Shown here: in pieces, positions 6,833-15,277 of the stretch
Layout of the letters: every line of letters starts with the position of its first letter
Numbering within the stretch: position 1 is the first letter of the stretch
Origin: F22 sp963678855
GTDB lineage: Bacteria > Bacteroidota > Bacteroidia > Bacteroidales > Bacteroidaceae
Assembly (NCBI GenBank): GCA_963678855.1
Contig: OY787448.1
Coordinates: 124,001 to 188,000, forward strand
DNA length: 64,000 nt
Direction: 5' to 3'
Translations under genes and position numbers: made by a program
The notes under the pieces: model-generated
Databases searched by the model: none
The model's input: the letters and a program-made list of their open reading frames with translations, nothing else
What the model was told of the DNA's origin: nothing

Positions 6833-7441
6833 ATGCTTCCATATGAAACCCTCTTTCAGAAACAACCCATCACTCGTAAGATTGATACTATTATTATCCA
6901 CTGTAGTGCTACCCGTCAGCACACTGACGTGACCATAGAGGATATCCGCACCTGGCACGTCCAAGAGCGGCACTTCCGAGATATCGGCTACCACTTCGTC
7001 GTTGATGAGCGTGGCCGCATCTTCATCGGTCGCCCCCTCAACCAGATGGGTGCCCACTGCAAAGGGCACAACGATACCAGCATCGGCATCTGCTATATAG
7101 GCGGTCTTGACGACCAAGGAGAACCAGCCGATACCCGCACGCCTATGCAGAAGCTTGCCCTTCGCGCCCTAATCACCCAGTTGATCAATGAATTTGCCAT
7201 CCTAGATGTCTACGGCCATAGAGACCTCAGTCCCGACCTCGATGGCGACGGCATCATCGAACAAGAAGAATGGCTCAAGCAATGTCCATGCTACGATGCC
7301 CATGCCGAATGGCTCGACCTGCTCCGTGAACTCGCCCAAATCTCTCGCAACTACCTCGGCTGCGAGCTGCATAAAAGGCAGGAGATCCCCCCTGATATCG
7401 GACGGCTCTGTGCCGCAGCACGAGATTACCTAGAAGAATAA
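6833..7441 (+). CDS. N-acetylmuramoyl-L-alanine amidase (Amidase_2, T7 lysozyme type)
   Basis: This 202-residue zinc amidase cleaves the bond between MurNAc and the L-Ala of the peptide stem. The motifs are IIIHCSAT with His23, DIGYHFVVDERGRIFIGRP at about 50-68, GHRDLSPD with His129, and CPC at 151-153; His23, His129 and a Cys of the CPC motif fit the zinc ligands of the family. Asp-rich DLDGDG after HRDLSPD is typical of the Bacteroidales members. No signal peptide is visible, so export would need another route, as for phage endolysins. The ATG at 6833 is preferred to an upstream GTG at 6794 that lies inside the terminator stem; ATG 6809 is a second possibility. Confidence 0.88.
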   Translation: MLPYETLFQKQPITRKIDTIIIHCSATRQHTDVTIEDIRTWHVQERHFRDIGYHFVVDERGRIFIGRPLNQMGAHCKGHNDTSIGICYIGGLDDQGEPADTRTPMQKLALRALITQLINEFAILDVYGHRDLSPDLDGDGIIEQEEWLKQCPCYDAHAEWLDLLRELAQISRNYLGCELHKRQEIPPDIGRLCAAARDYLEE

Positions 7442-7475
7442 CTAAACAACGACCATTACGTCCAGAATTCTAAAC

Positions 7476-7510
7476 AAAAAGCCAAGCTGCAATGCAGCCT
7501 GGCTTTTTTT
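7476..7510. terminator. Bidirectional terminator between the amidase and HAD genes
   Basis: AAAAGCCAAGCTGCA pairs with TGCAGCCTGGCTTTT, flanked by A-rich sequence on one side and seven T residues on the other. It serves the converging amidase (+) and HAD-like (-) genes. Confidence 0.75.
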
Positions 7511-7522
7511 AATCTCATTATT

Positions 7523-7987
7523 CTAATCAGTACATATGGGAGCTAGAATCTTCCCTGTTAACTTTCCATTTTGATCTATTTCCGCTCTATGTGCTTCCAC
7601 ATACCGAATACCGAACTTATCACACCAAGGCTTGACCCATTCCTCCATCCCATTGGACTGAATCACAACATCATGCCCCTGGCTCTTTAGTTCCAAGACC
7701 TCCGTAACATGCGGCATATGCATGTATCGGTCCAGATGAACCGCCGCAAATTCCTTTGCTATACGATTAAACCGATCGGTATGCATTCCACGCATCACAT
7801 CTTTCAATAGCATATGATGAAAGCGTTGGGTAGATAGTAACCCCAACTTGTACACAGCAGTCGCCATCATGTGGCGGTAACGCAAGTGTCGATAATACTT
7901 TTTTCGACAATAGTAGTGTATAAATGCCTCCGTGCTATCCCTTTTAATCAGATAGTCTTCAAACGGAATCAGTTTTGTTTCGTTCAT
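7523..7987 (-). CDS. Degenerate HAD-IB-like protein lacking catalytic motifs
   Basis: This 154-residue protein resembles HAD subfamily IB phosphatases, with a helical cap region and VLELKSQGHDVVIQSNGMEEWVKPWCDKFGI, ending in GKLTGKI. The usual nucleophile motif DxDGT is replaced by FEDYLIKRDS, two residues shorter and without the Asp pair. The protein stops at ICTD, where intact members continue with a Lys and the Mg-binding GDSxxD motif. It should therefore be inactive as a phosphatase unless it is a binding protein or a remnant. It has its own promoter and a terminator, so it may still be expressed. Confidence 0.6.
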   Translation of the reverse strand: MNETKLIPFEDYLIKRDSTEAFIHYYCRKKYYRHLRYRHMMATAVYKLGLLSTQRFHHMLLKDVMRGMHTDRFNRIAKEFAAVHLDRYMHMPHVTEVLELKSQGHDVVIQSNGMEEWVKPWCDKFGIRYVEAHRAEIDQNGKLTGKILAPICTD

Positions 7988-8033
7988 GTGGTTATTTTTT
8001 GATATATTTCGATTGAAGTATACTAACTGGACG

Positions 8034-8041
8034 CAAATATA
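8034..8041 (-). promoter_or_regulatory. Promoter of the HAD-like gene
   Basis: On the minus strand the sequence reads TATATTTG, an exact TAnnTTTG -7 box, about 47 bp upstream of the start at 7987. A weak -33 (GTTG) lies 20 bp further upstream. Confidence 0.5.
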
Positions 8042-8184
8042 AGAAATGTTGATACAATAAACAACTACTAAGACGATTTTTTTGATTGCCTAGACAAATT
8101 GAAAACGGTTGCGCTATATCAATTTATAACAAAAAAATAACATAATTCTCATATAAACGACATCTAGCTTTTACGTATTATACG

Positions 8185-8192
8185 TACCTTTG
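8185..8192 (+). promoter_or_regulatory. Promoter of the TPR gene
   Basis: TACCTTTG fits TAnnTTTG and lies 33 bp before the ATG at 8225. No good -33 box is present, so the assignment is tentative. Confidence 0.4.
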
Positions 8193-8224
8193 CGTAGATA
8201 GTAATTTTAAACAAATGATTCTTT

Positions 8225-9094
8225 ATGAAACCATCTTTTAAACTTCATGATTGTAGTACTTATGACTCAAATGAAGAACTTACCCAAGTAGCAGAGAAAA
8301 TCTTCGCATGCTATATGGAGTATATACATGCCGAAAAAGTAATCGCTATATTTAGTACAAGCCCAAGCTGATGTGCTCCCTGTATACCAACAGGCGGTGC
8401 AGCAATGCCAAGTGGTGCATCAGATGCTGGAGGACGCTTATGAGAAATATCCCCAAAATGACGCTCTACTGTGCAATAGGTATCGTTCGCATTGGTTTAT
8501 CGGCTTGCTATATTGCAAGATGAATCTTTTGGATAAAGCCAAAGCGCAGTATACAGCGGCTATTCAAACTCACGAAAAGCACTGGTGTGATCCATTCACA
8601 AGATGTGTACCTATTTCTTCTATAGATCAAACTTGAATCCTACAGATGAATATAAAGACCTGCAAGAAGTGTATCAGAATTGTCTGGAATTGCGCGAATA
8701 TGATTTGGATCCCATCTATCAGAATGTTACATTAGAGAGTGTCATCATGCTAGGCGAATATGCCGCTAAAGAAGGCGACAAGCAAAGCCTACACACCTAC
8801 TTTACGGCAGCCTATGACCTACAGGTAGAATGTGAGGAATTGGATATTGACCCAGATGATAAGTATGATTTGCCCGATCCCTTTAATCTTACTGAAATCC
8901 TTGCAGAAAAACTTGAAAAAATGAAACTGTATGATGAAGCCATTGTATATTACAAGAAATTTCAGGAGCTAGATGGAGAGTGTTCATTTGAAGTGGCCAA
9001 TCTCTACCTGTTGGTACATAGACTAGATGATGCTCTGGCTTATTACCATACAGGAAAAGTATACAATAGACTCCACATGGACCGACCTAACTGA
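8225..9094 (+). pseudogene. Frameshifted TPR-repeat protein gene
   Basis: Three consecutive pieces in alternating frames make one apparent protein. The first is 8225-8371 (48 residues, MKPSFKLHDCS...). The second frame is open through LVQAQADVLPVYQQAVQQ and runs to 8636. The third runs from about 8591 to 9094. The pieces carry tetratricopeptide-like helices such as LLYCKMNLLDKAKAQYTAAI and LEKMKLYDEAIVYYKKFQEL, so the product would be a protein-interaction scaffold of about 285 residues. The first shift falls near a run of five A bases at about 8335 and the second between about 8591 and 8603. Either the gene is broken or there are sequencing errors; two independent shifts favour decay. Confidence 0.6.
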
Positions 9095-9101
9095 TGATGA
9101 G

Positions 9102-9776
9102 ATGATAACATATACCATTTGGGAGGGCGAGACCAGAATCGGTTATTGCTGCATCAGGCGATGGCATTGCCTGAGAGAGTTTTATATAGACGAGGCACAT
9201 CAGCACAAAATGCCCGAAATCTTGAGACAAATGGTCGACATAAAACTTTTTGATCAAGCGCTATTAAGTAGCACTCAAACACCAGCTTATGCCGTATGTA
9301 AATCTGAATTTAATTATTGCAGTGATCGACACGTCTATTATGCTTATTCGGGTAAAGTAAACGCCGAAGAGTCTGCATTAGACATGCGGCTTGCTTGTGA
9401 GGACGATCTAGAAAAGCTCAATAATATCTATTTCCGTATCAATTTTTCCAGTAGAAAAAAGGATGTATGGGCCGACAAGATCAAACTCGGAGAAGTGTAT
9501 CTATATAGGAAGGATAATGAGATAATCGCAGTAGGCGCGTGTAGTGCTGACGATATGCAGCCAGAAGTGGTCAAGGTGGACGTTTGGGTTGCAAAAGAGT
9601 ATAGACATCAAGGACTGGGTACTAGGATATTGCCTTTCCTCGTAGATAAAGCTATCGAGCAAGGAAAATGTCCTATAATTAATGCCGAAGCCACGTATTA
9701 TATTGACGCTGTGAAAAAGCTCGCTGAGAAATGTGGATTTGAGTGTCGTGCGATGATTGTGGAGATGCGGTTGTAG
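9102..9776 (+). CDS. GNAT-family N-acetyltransferase
   Basis: The C-terminal half of this 224-residue protein (about 95-215) is a GNAT domain that would transfer an acetyl group from acetyl-CoA. The acetyl-CoA loop motif is visible as VDVWVAKEYRHQGLGTRIL (R/Q-x-x-G-x-G). The N-terminal half, with EGETRIGYCCIRRWHCLREFYID, looks like a second degenerate GNAT-like fold. The substrate is unknown. The start at 9102 is eight bases after the stop of the frameshifted TPR gene. An upstream in-frame ATG at 9027 would overlap that gene, so a former fusion with the TPR protein cannot be excluded. A strong hairpin terminator follows. Confidence 0.72.
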   Translation: MITYTIWEGETRIGYCCIRRWHCLREFYIDEAHQHKMPEILRQMVDIKLFDQALLSSTQTPAYAVCKSEFNYCSDRHVYYAYSGKVNAEESALDMRLACEDDLEKLNNIYFRINFSSRKKDVWADKIKLGEVYLYRKDNEIIAVGACSADDMQPEVVKVDVWVAKEYRHQGLGTRILPFLVDKAIEQGKCPIINAEATYYIDAVKKLAEKCGFECRAMIVEMRL

Positions 9777-9795
9777 GCGTCATAGAATACTATAT

Positions 9796-9840
9796 AAAAA
9801 TCGAGCCGCACGTCCAGGTGGATGTGCGGCTCGATTTTAT
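9796..9840. terminator. Bidirectional terminator between the GNAT and fcl genes
   Basis: AAAATCGAGCCGCAC pairs perfectly with GTGCGGCTCGATTTT across a 12-base loop. The A and T ends make it work on both strands for the converging genes. Confidence 0.85.
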
Positions 9841-9857
9841 TATATAGAGTACCTCTC

Positions 9858-10991
9858 TTACTTCTTCATATCCGACAGGTACCAGTCATACATTCTCTGT
9901 ACCCCATCTTCGATTTCCACTTGATGCTTCCATCCAAGACCATTGAGCTTAGACACATCCGTAAGCTTACGCATCGTGCCATCAGGCTTAGAAGCATCCC
10001 ATACGATAGCCCCTTCAAAGCCAATCACCTCCTGAATACGCTCCGCAAGGCCCTTGATAGAGATCTCCTTACCCGTACCCACATTGATATGGCAATTGCG
10101 CACTTCAGGAATCTTATGCCCTTCGGCATGTAGCTGCTCCGTCGTTTTTCCTTGAAGCTCTGCAGGAAGCCCATTCAAGTCCGCAAAACTCACACGCTCC
10201 ATCACGAACACACAGGCATCCGCCATTTCCTCGCTCCATAAGAACTCACGCATTGGCTTACCAGACCCCCACAGCTCCACACGGTCGTTGAAGATACCAT
10301 ACTTCGCAAGCACTTCTGTCACTGCCTCTTGAGATGCCGCACCATCGATACCCTCTACAGGACGCTTGTGCAAGTCTTCCTCAATAGCCGCCCAGTCCTC
10401 GTTCATCAAGCACTTAGCCAGATAAATCTTACGGATCATCGCAGGCAACACATGGCTACGCTCCAAGTGGAAATTGTCGTTAGGACCATATAGATTGGTC
10501 GGCATCACCGCAATATAGTCCGTGCCATACTGCATATTGATACTCTCACACATCTTCAATCCCGCAATCTTCGAAATCGCATACGGCTCATTCGTGTACT
10601 CCAAAGGAGATGTCAACAACGAATCCTCCGTCATAGGCTGAGGAGCATTCTTCGGATAGATACACGTACTACCCAAGAAACACAACTTCTTCACCCCATG
10701 CTTATGCGACTCACCGATTACATTTTGCTGAATCTGCAAGTTCTTATAGATAAAATCCGCACGGAAGATATTGTTTGCCATAATACCACCCACAAAGGCA
10801 GCCGCAAGGAACACATACTCCGGCTTTTCTTCCTCGAAGAACTTCGCCACAGCAGCACCATCTAGAAGATCCATTTCCACATGCGTACGACCAACCAAGT
10901 TGGTGTACCCCTTGCCCTCTAGATTCTTCCAAATTGCCGACCCCACGAGTCCACGGTGGCCAGCAATATATATCTTACTATCTTTATTCAT
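9858..10991 (-). CDS. fcl: GDP-L-fucose synthase
   Basis: This NADPH-dependent 3,5-epimerase/4-reductase converts GDP-4-keto-6-deoxy-mannose to GDP-L-fucose. The 377-residue extended SDR protein shows the nucleotide motif GHRGLVG (11-17), Ser108 in GSTCIYP, and the catalytic pair Tyr137/Lys141 (YAISK). An insertion of about 45 residues after about residue 195 makes it longer than the E. coli enzyme (about 320), as is usual in Bacteroidetes. It is the second gene of a gmd-fcl operon with a 30-bp gap. GDP-fucose made here would feed the GT11 and GT10 enzymes encoded at 21-23 kb and 43 kb. Confidence 0.95.
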   Translation of the reverse strand: MNKDSKIYIAGHRGLVGSAIWKNLEGKGYTNLVGRTHVEMDLLDGAAVAKFFEEEKPEYVFLAAAFVGGIMANNIFRADFIYKNLQIQQNVIGESHKHGVKKLCFLGSTCIYPKNAPQPMTEDSLLTSPLEYTNEPYAISKIAGLKMCESINMQYGTDYIAVMPTNLYGPNDNFHLERSHVLPAMIRKIYLAKCLMNEDWAAIEEDLHKRPVEGIDGAASQEAVTEVLAKYGIFNDRVELWGSGKPMREFLWSEEMADACVFVMERVSFADLNGLPAELQGKTTEQLHAEGHKIPEVRNCHINVGTGKEISIKGLAERIQEVIGFEGAIVWDASKPDGTMRKLTDVSKLNGLGWKHQVEIEDGVQRMYDWYLSDMKK

Positions 10992-11021
10992 AGTTTTATT
11001 CTAAATATAGAGTAGGGGAGA

Positions 11022-12092
11022 TTACTTACAAGCGTGCATACGAGCCACCTTCTTCATGTCCGCAGCCACCATAATCTTCACTAGCTCAGGGAAAGACGTC
11101 TTCGTAGGATTCCAACCCAATTTTGTACGAGCCTTTGTAGGGTCACCAAGCAATTGTTCTACCTCAGCAGGACGGAAATACTTAGGATCTACCTCCACAA
11201 GCACCTTACCAGTCGCCACATCGATACCCTTTTCGTCTTCGCCTTCACCTTCCCAACGTAGTTCGATACCTACTTCAGCAAAAGACAAAGTCGTAAACTC
11301 ACGTACCGTGTGCATCTCACCTGTTGCGATTACGAAATCCTCTGGCACATCGTGTTGAAGGATCAACCACATACATTCTACATAGTCCTTCGCATAACCC
11401 CAGTCACGCAAAGAATCCATATTACCAAGATACAACTTATCCTGAAGACCCTGCTTGATACGAGCCGTCGCCAAAGTAATCTTACGTGTTACGAAAGTTT
11501 CACCACGACGCTCACTCTCATGATTAAACAAGATACCGTTTACTGCAAACATATCGTACGACTCACGATAGTTCTTCGTAATCCAGAAACCATATTGCTT
11601 AGCCACACCATAAGGGCTACGAGGGTAGAAAGGAGTGGTCTCACTTTGAGGCACCTCTTGTACCTTACCATAAAGCTCAGAAGTCGAAGCTTGGTAAATC
11701 TTACACTTCTTCTCCATCCCCAAGATACGTACCGCCTCTAGAAGACGTAGCGCACCGATACCATCGGTATCCGCTGTATATTCTGGCACGTCGAAAGACA
11801 CCTTTACGTGACTTTGCGCCGCTAGATTATAAATTTCATCTGGTTGAGTGATTTGAAGAATACGTACCAAAGAACTTGAATCAGTCATGTCACCATAGTG
11901 TAGATTCACTAGGCGTTGTTGGTGCATGTCGCGCACCCATTCGTCAAGATAAAGGTGTTCAATACGTTCCGTATTGAAAGATGAAGAACGACGGATAATC
12001 CCGTGCACCTCATAGCCTTTTTCAATTAGAAACTCGGCTAGAAAAGAGCCATCCTGACCTGTAATACCTGTAATTAGAGCTACTTTACTCAT
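11022..12092 (-). CDS. gmd: GDP-mannose 4,6-dehydratase
   Basis: This 356-residue short-chain dehydrogenase-type dehydratase turns GDP-D-mannose into GDP-4-keto-6-deoxy-D-mannose, the first step to GDP-fucose. The NADP-binding motif GITGQDG lies at residues 9-15, the catalytic Thr137-Ser138-Glu139 in QASTSELYG, and Tyr161/Lys165 in YGVAK; RRSSSFNTERIEHLY is the family-specific NADP loop. Its length is normal for the family. It is the first gene of the minus-strand operon with fcl, with a likely promoter about 35 bp upstream. Confidence 0.96.
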   Translation of the reverse strand: MSKVALITGITGQDGSFLAEFLIEKGYEVHGIIRRSSSFNTERIEHLYLDEWVRDMHQQRLVNLHYGDMTDSSSLVRILQITQPDEIYNLAAQSHVKVSFDVPEYTADTDGIGALRLLEAVRILGMEKKCKIYQASTSELYGKVQEVPQSETTPFYPRSPYGVAKQYGFWITKNYRESYDMFAVNGILFNHESERRGETFVTRKITLATARIKQGLQDKLYLGNMDSLRDWGYAKDYVECMWLILQHDVPEDFVIATGEMHTVREFTTLSFAEVGIELRWEGEGEDEKGIDVATGKVLVEVDPKYFRPAEVEQLLGDPTKARTKLGWNPTKTSFPELVKIMVAADMKKVARMHACK

Positions 12093-12126
12093 TGTCTATA
12101 AGATTTTAATTCAAAAATTATGATTG

Positions 12127-12134
12127 CAAAGATA
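12127..12134 (-). promoter_or_regulatory. Promoter of gmd-fcl
   Basis: On the minus strand TATCTTTG matches TAnnTTTG exactly. The -33 region (TTTCC) is weak. Transcription would begin about 27 bp before the gmd start. Confidence 0.55.
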
Positions 12135-12503
12135 GGACTATTTTTTATATATGGAAATAAGTTAATGTGACATTCGTGTTAAAAGTGAAACTAATTGATG
12201 TATTCGATATGAATTGTATAGCTTAGTGGCTATTTGTGTAATAATGTGTAGAATGCATTTGTATGAACGTGTAACAGTGAAGTGCCTTAATAAGTTTTTG
12301 ATCTATATCAAAATTGCGATAGATTTGTAAAAATTCAACAAACTAAAAGTCCTTTACAATATACTCGGTTAAATTGTGACGTATAGTTGAAAAACTCTTG
12401 CTGCTCAGGAGGTTATGGAAAGAATATTTACAAGTGCCCTTGTAGATGTAGTCTTTTTGTAACATTCTTGTCATATCAACTTCTCAATTAATTGATGTTT
12501 TCG

Positions 12504-12535
12504 TTTGCACTTGTGCGATTAAAAGGTTATTTTTG
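12504..12535 (+). promoter_or_regulatory. Promoter of the rml/module A operon
   Basis: A full-consensus pair is present: -33 TTTG at 12504-12507 and -7 TATTTTTG at 12528-12535 with a 20-bp spacer. Predicted transcription start is near 12542, leaving a leader of about 160 nt before rmlB. The tightly packed genes that follow may be transcribed from here as far as about 26.6 kb or beyond. Confidence 0.72.
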
Positions 12536-12702
12536 CATCAGCCTAATCGGAAATATTCGATTATGCTACAAAAACGATTTAATAGGTAAAGACTCTGGAT
12601 AGAGTATTAAGGTATTAATATCGAGTGTACACGTGCTAGCAAACTGCAAGCACGACCTTTGGTGATTAATAAAATCAAATAACATAACAGCTTATAACTA
12701 AG

Positions 12703-13770
12703 ATGACAACTTTTCGAAAGCATATCCTGATCACTGGTGGTGCAGGATTTATTGGTAGCCATGTAGTGCGCCTGTTCGTGAATAAATACCCTGAGTATCA
12801 AATTATCAATTTAGATAAGTTGACTTATGCTGGTAACCTAGCTACCCTAAAAGATATCGAAGATAAACCAAACTATATCTTTGTCAAAGCAGATATCTGC
12901 GATTTCGAAAAGATGCAAGAAATCTTCTCTATATATAATGTAGATGGTGTGATTCACCTTGCAGCTGAAAGCCATGTAGACCGTAGCATCAAAGATCCAT
13001 TTACTTTTGCACGTACCAACGTGATGGGTACACTTGCCCTATTGCAAGCAGCAAAGCACCAATGGGATGGCAACTACGAAGATAAAATGTTTTATCATAT
13101 CTCTACAGACGAAGTGTACGGAACGCTTGAGTTCGATGGTACATTCTTTACTGAAGAAACGAGTTACGATCCACATAGCCCATACTCAGCAAGTAAAGCT
13201 AGTAGCGACCACTTTGTACGTGCCTTCCATGATACGTATGGCATGCCAACTATCGTAACCAACTGTAGTAACAACTACGGCCCTTTCCAATTCCCGGAAA
13301 AACTTATCCCACTTTTTATTAATAATATCCGTCAAGGTAAGCCACTACCAGTCTATGGTAAGGGAGAGAATGTACGCGACTGGCTATATGTAGTAGACCA
13401 TGCGCGTGCTATCGATGTGATTTTCCACGAAGGTAAAGTAGCTGACACCTATAATATCGGTGGTTTCAATGAGTGGACAAATATCGACCTAATCAAGGTG
13501 ATTATCAATACAGTCGATAGACTACTAGGTAATCCAGAAGGTCATTCACTAGATTTGATTACTTACGTAACAGATCGTGCAGGTCACGATTTGCGTTATG
13601 CAATCGATTCTACGAAGTTGAAGAACGAACTAGGGTGGGAGCCAAGCCTACAATTCGAAGAAGGTATTGAAAAGACTGTTGCTTGGTATCTTGAAAACCA
13701 AGAGTGGATGGACAATATCCTTTCTGGTGATTATGAGAAGTATTATGAAGAAATGTACAGTAATAAGTAA
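12703..13770 (+). CDS. rmlB: dTDP-glucose 4,6-dehydratase
   Basis: This NAD-dependent enzyme converts dTDP-glucose to dTDP-4-keto-6-deoxyglucose. The 355-residue extended SDR protein shows TGGAGFIGSH (11-20), HLAAESHVDRS, the catalytic Thr135-Asp136-Glu137 in STDEVYG, and Tyr161/Lys165 in YSASK. It is the first gene of the rmlB-rmlC-rmlA order, eight bases before rmlC, behind a strong promoter. Confidence 0.96.
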   Translation: MTTFRKHILITGGAGFIGSHVVRLFVNKYPEYQIINLDKLTYAGNLATLKDIEDKPNYIFVKADICDFEKMQEIFSIYNVDGVIHLAAESHVDRSIKDPFTFARTNVMGTLALLQAAKHQWDGNYEDKMFYHISTDEVYGTLEFDGTFFTEETSYDPHSPYSASKASSDHFVRAFHDTYGMPTIVTNCSNNYGPFQFPEKLIPLFINNIRQGKPLPVYGKGENVRDWLYVVDHARAIDVIFHEGKVADTYNIGGFNEWTNIDLIKVIINTVDRLLGNPEGHSLDLITYVTDRAGHDLRYAIDSTKLKNELGWEPSLQFEEGIEKTVAWYLENQEWMDNILSGDYEKYYEEMYSNK

Positions 13771-13778
13771 TTGATACG

Positions 13779-14351
13779 ATGGAAGTAATTAAAACAGACC
13801 TAGAAGGCGTCTTTATTATAGAACCACGCATCTTCGCAGATGATCGTGGCTATTTCTACGAATCATTCTCTCAAAAGCAATTTGAAGAGAAAGTATGCAA
13901 CACCACTTTTGTACAAGATAACCAAAGCAAGTCATCATATGGTGTCTTGCGTGGTCTTCACTTTCAAACAGGTGAATTTGCACAAAGCAAGCTGGTACGC
14001 TGTATCAAAGGACAAGTACTAGATGTAGCCGTAGATATTCGTAAAGGATCTCCTACATTTGGACAGTGGGCTTCTTGCCTATTAACAGAAGATAATCACC
14101 GTCAATTCTTTGTATCACGTGGTTTTGCCCATGGTTTTTCTGTACTAAGCGAAGAAGCCGTGTTCCAATATAAATGCGATAACTTCTATGCACCACAAGC
14201 AGAAGGAGCTATTGCTTGGGATGATAAAGCCTTAAATATCGATTGGCAAGTGCCGACAGAAGCAATTAAGCTTTCAGAAAAAGATATGAAGAACCCTATA
14301 TTGGAAGAGTGTGATAAGATCTTTGACTATTCAGTGGACTTATATAAATAA
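13779..14351 (+). CDS. rmlC: dTDP-4-dehydrorhamnose 3,5-epimerase
   Basis: This 190-residue cupin enzyme epimerises dTDP-4-keto-6-deoxyglucose at C3 and C5. Conserved features are DDRGYFYESF (21-30), QDNQSKSSYGVLRGLHFQ with the catalytic His61, and FVSRGFAHGFSVLS. Its length is typical. It sits between rmlB and rmlA with gaps of 8 and 12 bases. The rmlD reductase that would finish dTDP-rhamnose is not in this window. Confidence 0.95.
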   Translation: MEVIKTDLEGVFIIEPRIFADDRGYFYESFSQKQFEEKVCNTTFVQDNQSKSSYGVLRGLHFQTGEFAQSKLVRCIKGQVLDVAVDIRKGSPTFGQWASCLLTEDNHRQFFVSRGFAHGFSVLSEEAVFQYKCDNFYAPQAEGAIAWDDKALNIDWQVPTEAIKLSEKDMKNPILEECDKIFDYSVDLYK

Positions 14352-14363
14352 CACATAACTATT

Positions 14364-15245
14364 ATGAAAGGAATTGTTTTAGCAGGAGGTAGCGGTACAC
14401 GTTTGTACCCAATTACCAAGGGAGTGAGTAAGCAACTACTTCCTATCTACGATAAACCAATGATTTATTATCCGATATCTGTACTAATGCTTGCAGGTAT
14501 TCGTGATATTCTAATTATATCTACGCCACATGACCTTCCAGGCTTTCAACGCCTACTAGGTGATGGCTCAAATTATGGTGTACACTTTGAATATGCAGAA
14601 CAACCAAGTCCTGATGGACTAGCGCAAGCATTTATTATCGGTGAGGAATTTATCGGTGATGATTCTGTATGTCTTGTACTAGGAGATAATATCTTCTATG
14701 GCCAAAGCTTTACGCAAATGCTTGAAAAGTCAGTTAAGACAGCTGAACAAGATAATAAAGCTACTGTGTTTGGATATTATGTGAGTGATCCAGAACGTTA
14801 TGGTGTAGCTGACTTTGACGAGACTGGTAAATGTTTGTCTATCGAAGAAAAACCAGAACACCCAAAATCAAACTATGCTGTAGTAGGACTTTACTTCTAT
14901 CCAAACAGTGTCGTTGAGATTGCCAAGAATATAAAACCATCTGAACGTGGTGAGCTAGAAATTACTACAGTAAACCAAGTGTATCTTGAAAAAGAAGAAC
15001 TACAAGTGCAAAAGCTAGGACGAGGCTTTGCTTGGTTGGATACAGGAACTCACGATTCTTTGTCTGAAGCATCTAACTTTATTGAGGTGATTGAAAAGCG
15101 TCAAGGGCTTAAGGTGGCTTGTCTTGAGGCTATTGGTTATCGTAAAGGATGGATAACTGATGAGAAGTTGAGTGAGTTGGCTCAGAGCATGATTAAGAAT
15201 CAGTATGGTGAGTACCTTAATAAGATTATAAGTGATAAGTTTTAG
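14364..15245 (+). CDS. rmlA: Glucose-1-phosphate thymidylyltransferase
   Basis: This 293-residue nucleotidyltransferase joins glucose-1-phosphate and dTTP to dTDP-glucose. The signature GGSGTRLYPITKGVSKQLLP occupies residues 8-27, followed by DKPMIYYPISVLMLAGI, LGDNIFYG (metal-binding Asp) and EEKPEHPKSNYAVVGLYFY. The gene completes the rmlBCA group. After it the base composition drops to the AT-rich glycosyltransferase block, which suggests that rml and the following genes have different histories. Confidence 0.96.
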   Translation: MKGIVLAGGSGTRLYPITKGVSKQLLPIYDKPMIYYPISVLMLAGIRDILIISTPHDLPGFQRLLGDGSNYGVHFEYAEQPSPDGLAQAFIIGEEFIGDDSVCLVLGDNIFYGQSFTQMLEKSVKTAEQDNKATVFGYYVSDPERYGVADFDETGKCLSIEEKPEHPKSNYAVVGLYFYPNSVVEIAKNIKPSERGELEITTVNQVYLEKEELQVQKLGRGFAWLDTGTHDSLSEASNFIEVIEKRQGLKVACLEAIGYRKGWITDEKLSELAQSMIKNQYGEYLNKIISDKF

Positions 15246-15277
15246 ATTTTACGTTCAAGTGCCATTTTTTTATATAT

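Larger units (their letters stand above)
12093..12702. other. 600-bp divergent intergenic region between gmd and rmlB
   Basis: This AT-rich gap holds the gmd promoter at its left end (12127-12134, minus) and the rml promoter in its right half (12504-12535, plus). An approximately 160-nt rml leader follows, containing the short hairpin CGTGCT / AGCACG at about 12630-12655. No coding frame, RNA gene or convincing DnaA box was seen in the rest. No upxY-type antiterminator gene is present. Confidence 0.6.

Noticed and set aside
1..7441. Cassette considered as a complete integrated prophage or conjugative element
   Set aside because: No integrase, structural, packaging or transfer genes and no attachment-site repeats were seen in the window.
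12093..12702. Large intergenic gap considered as a replication origin because of the strand-composition switch
   Set aside because: No DnaA-box cluster and no dnaA gene; two ordinary promoters account for part of the gap.
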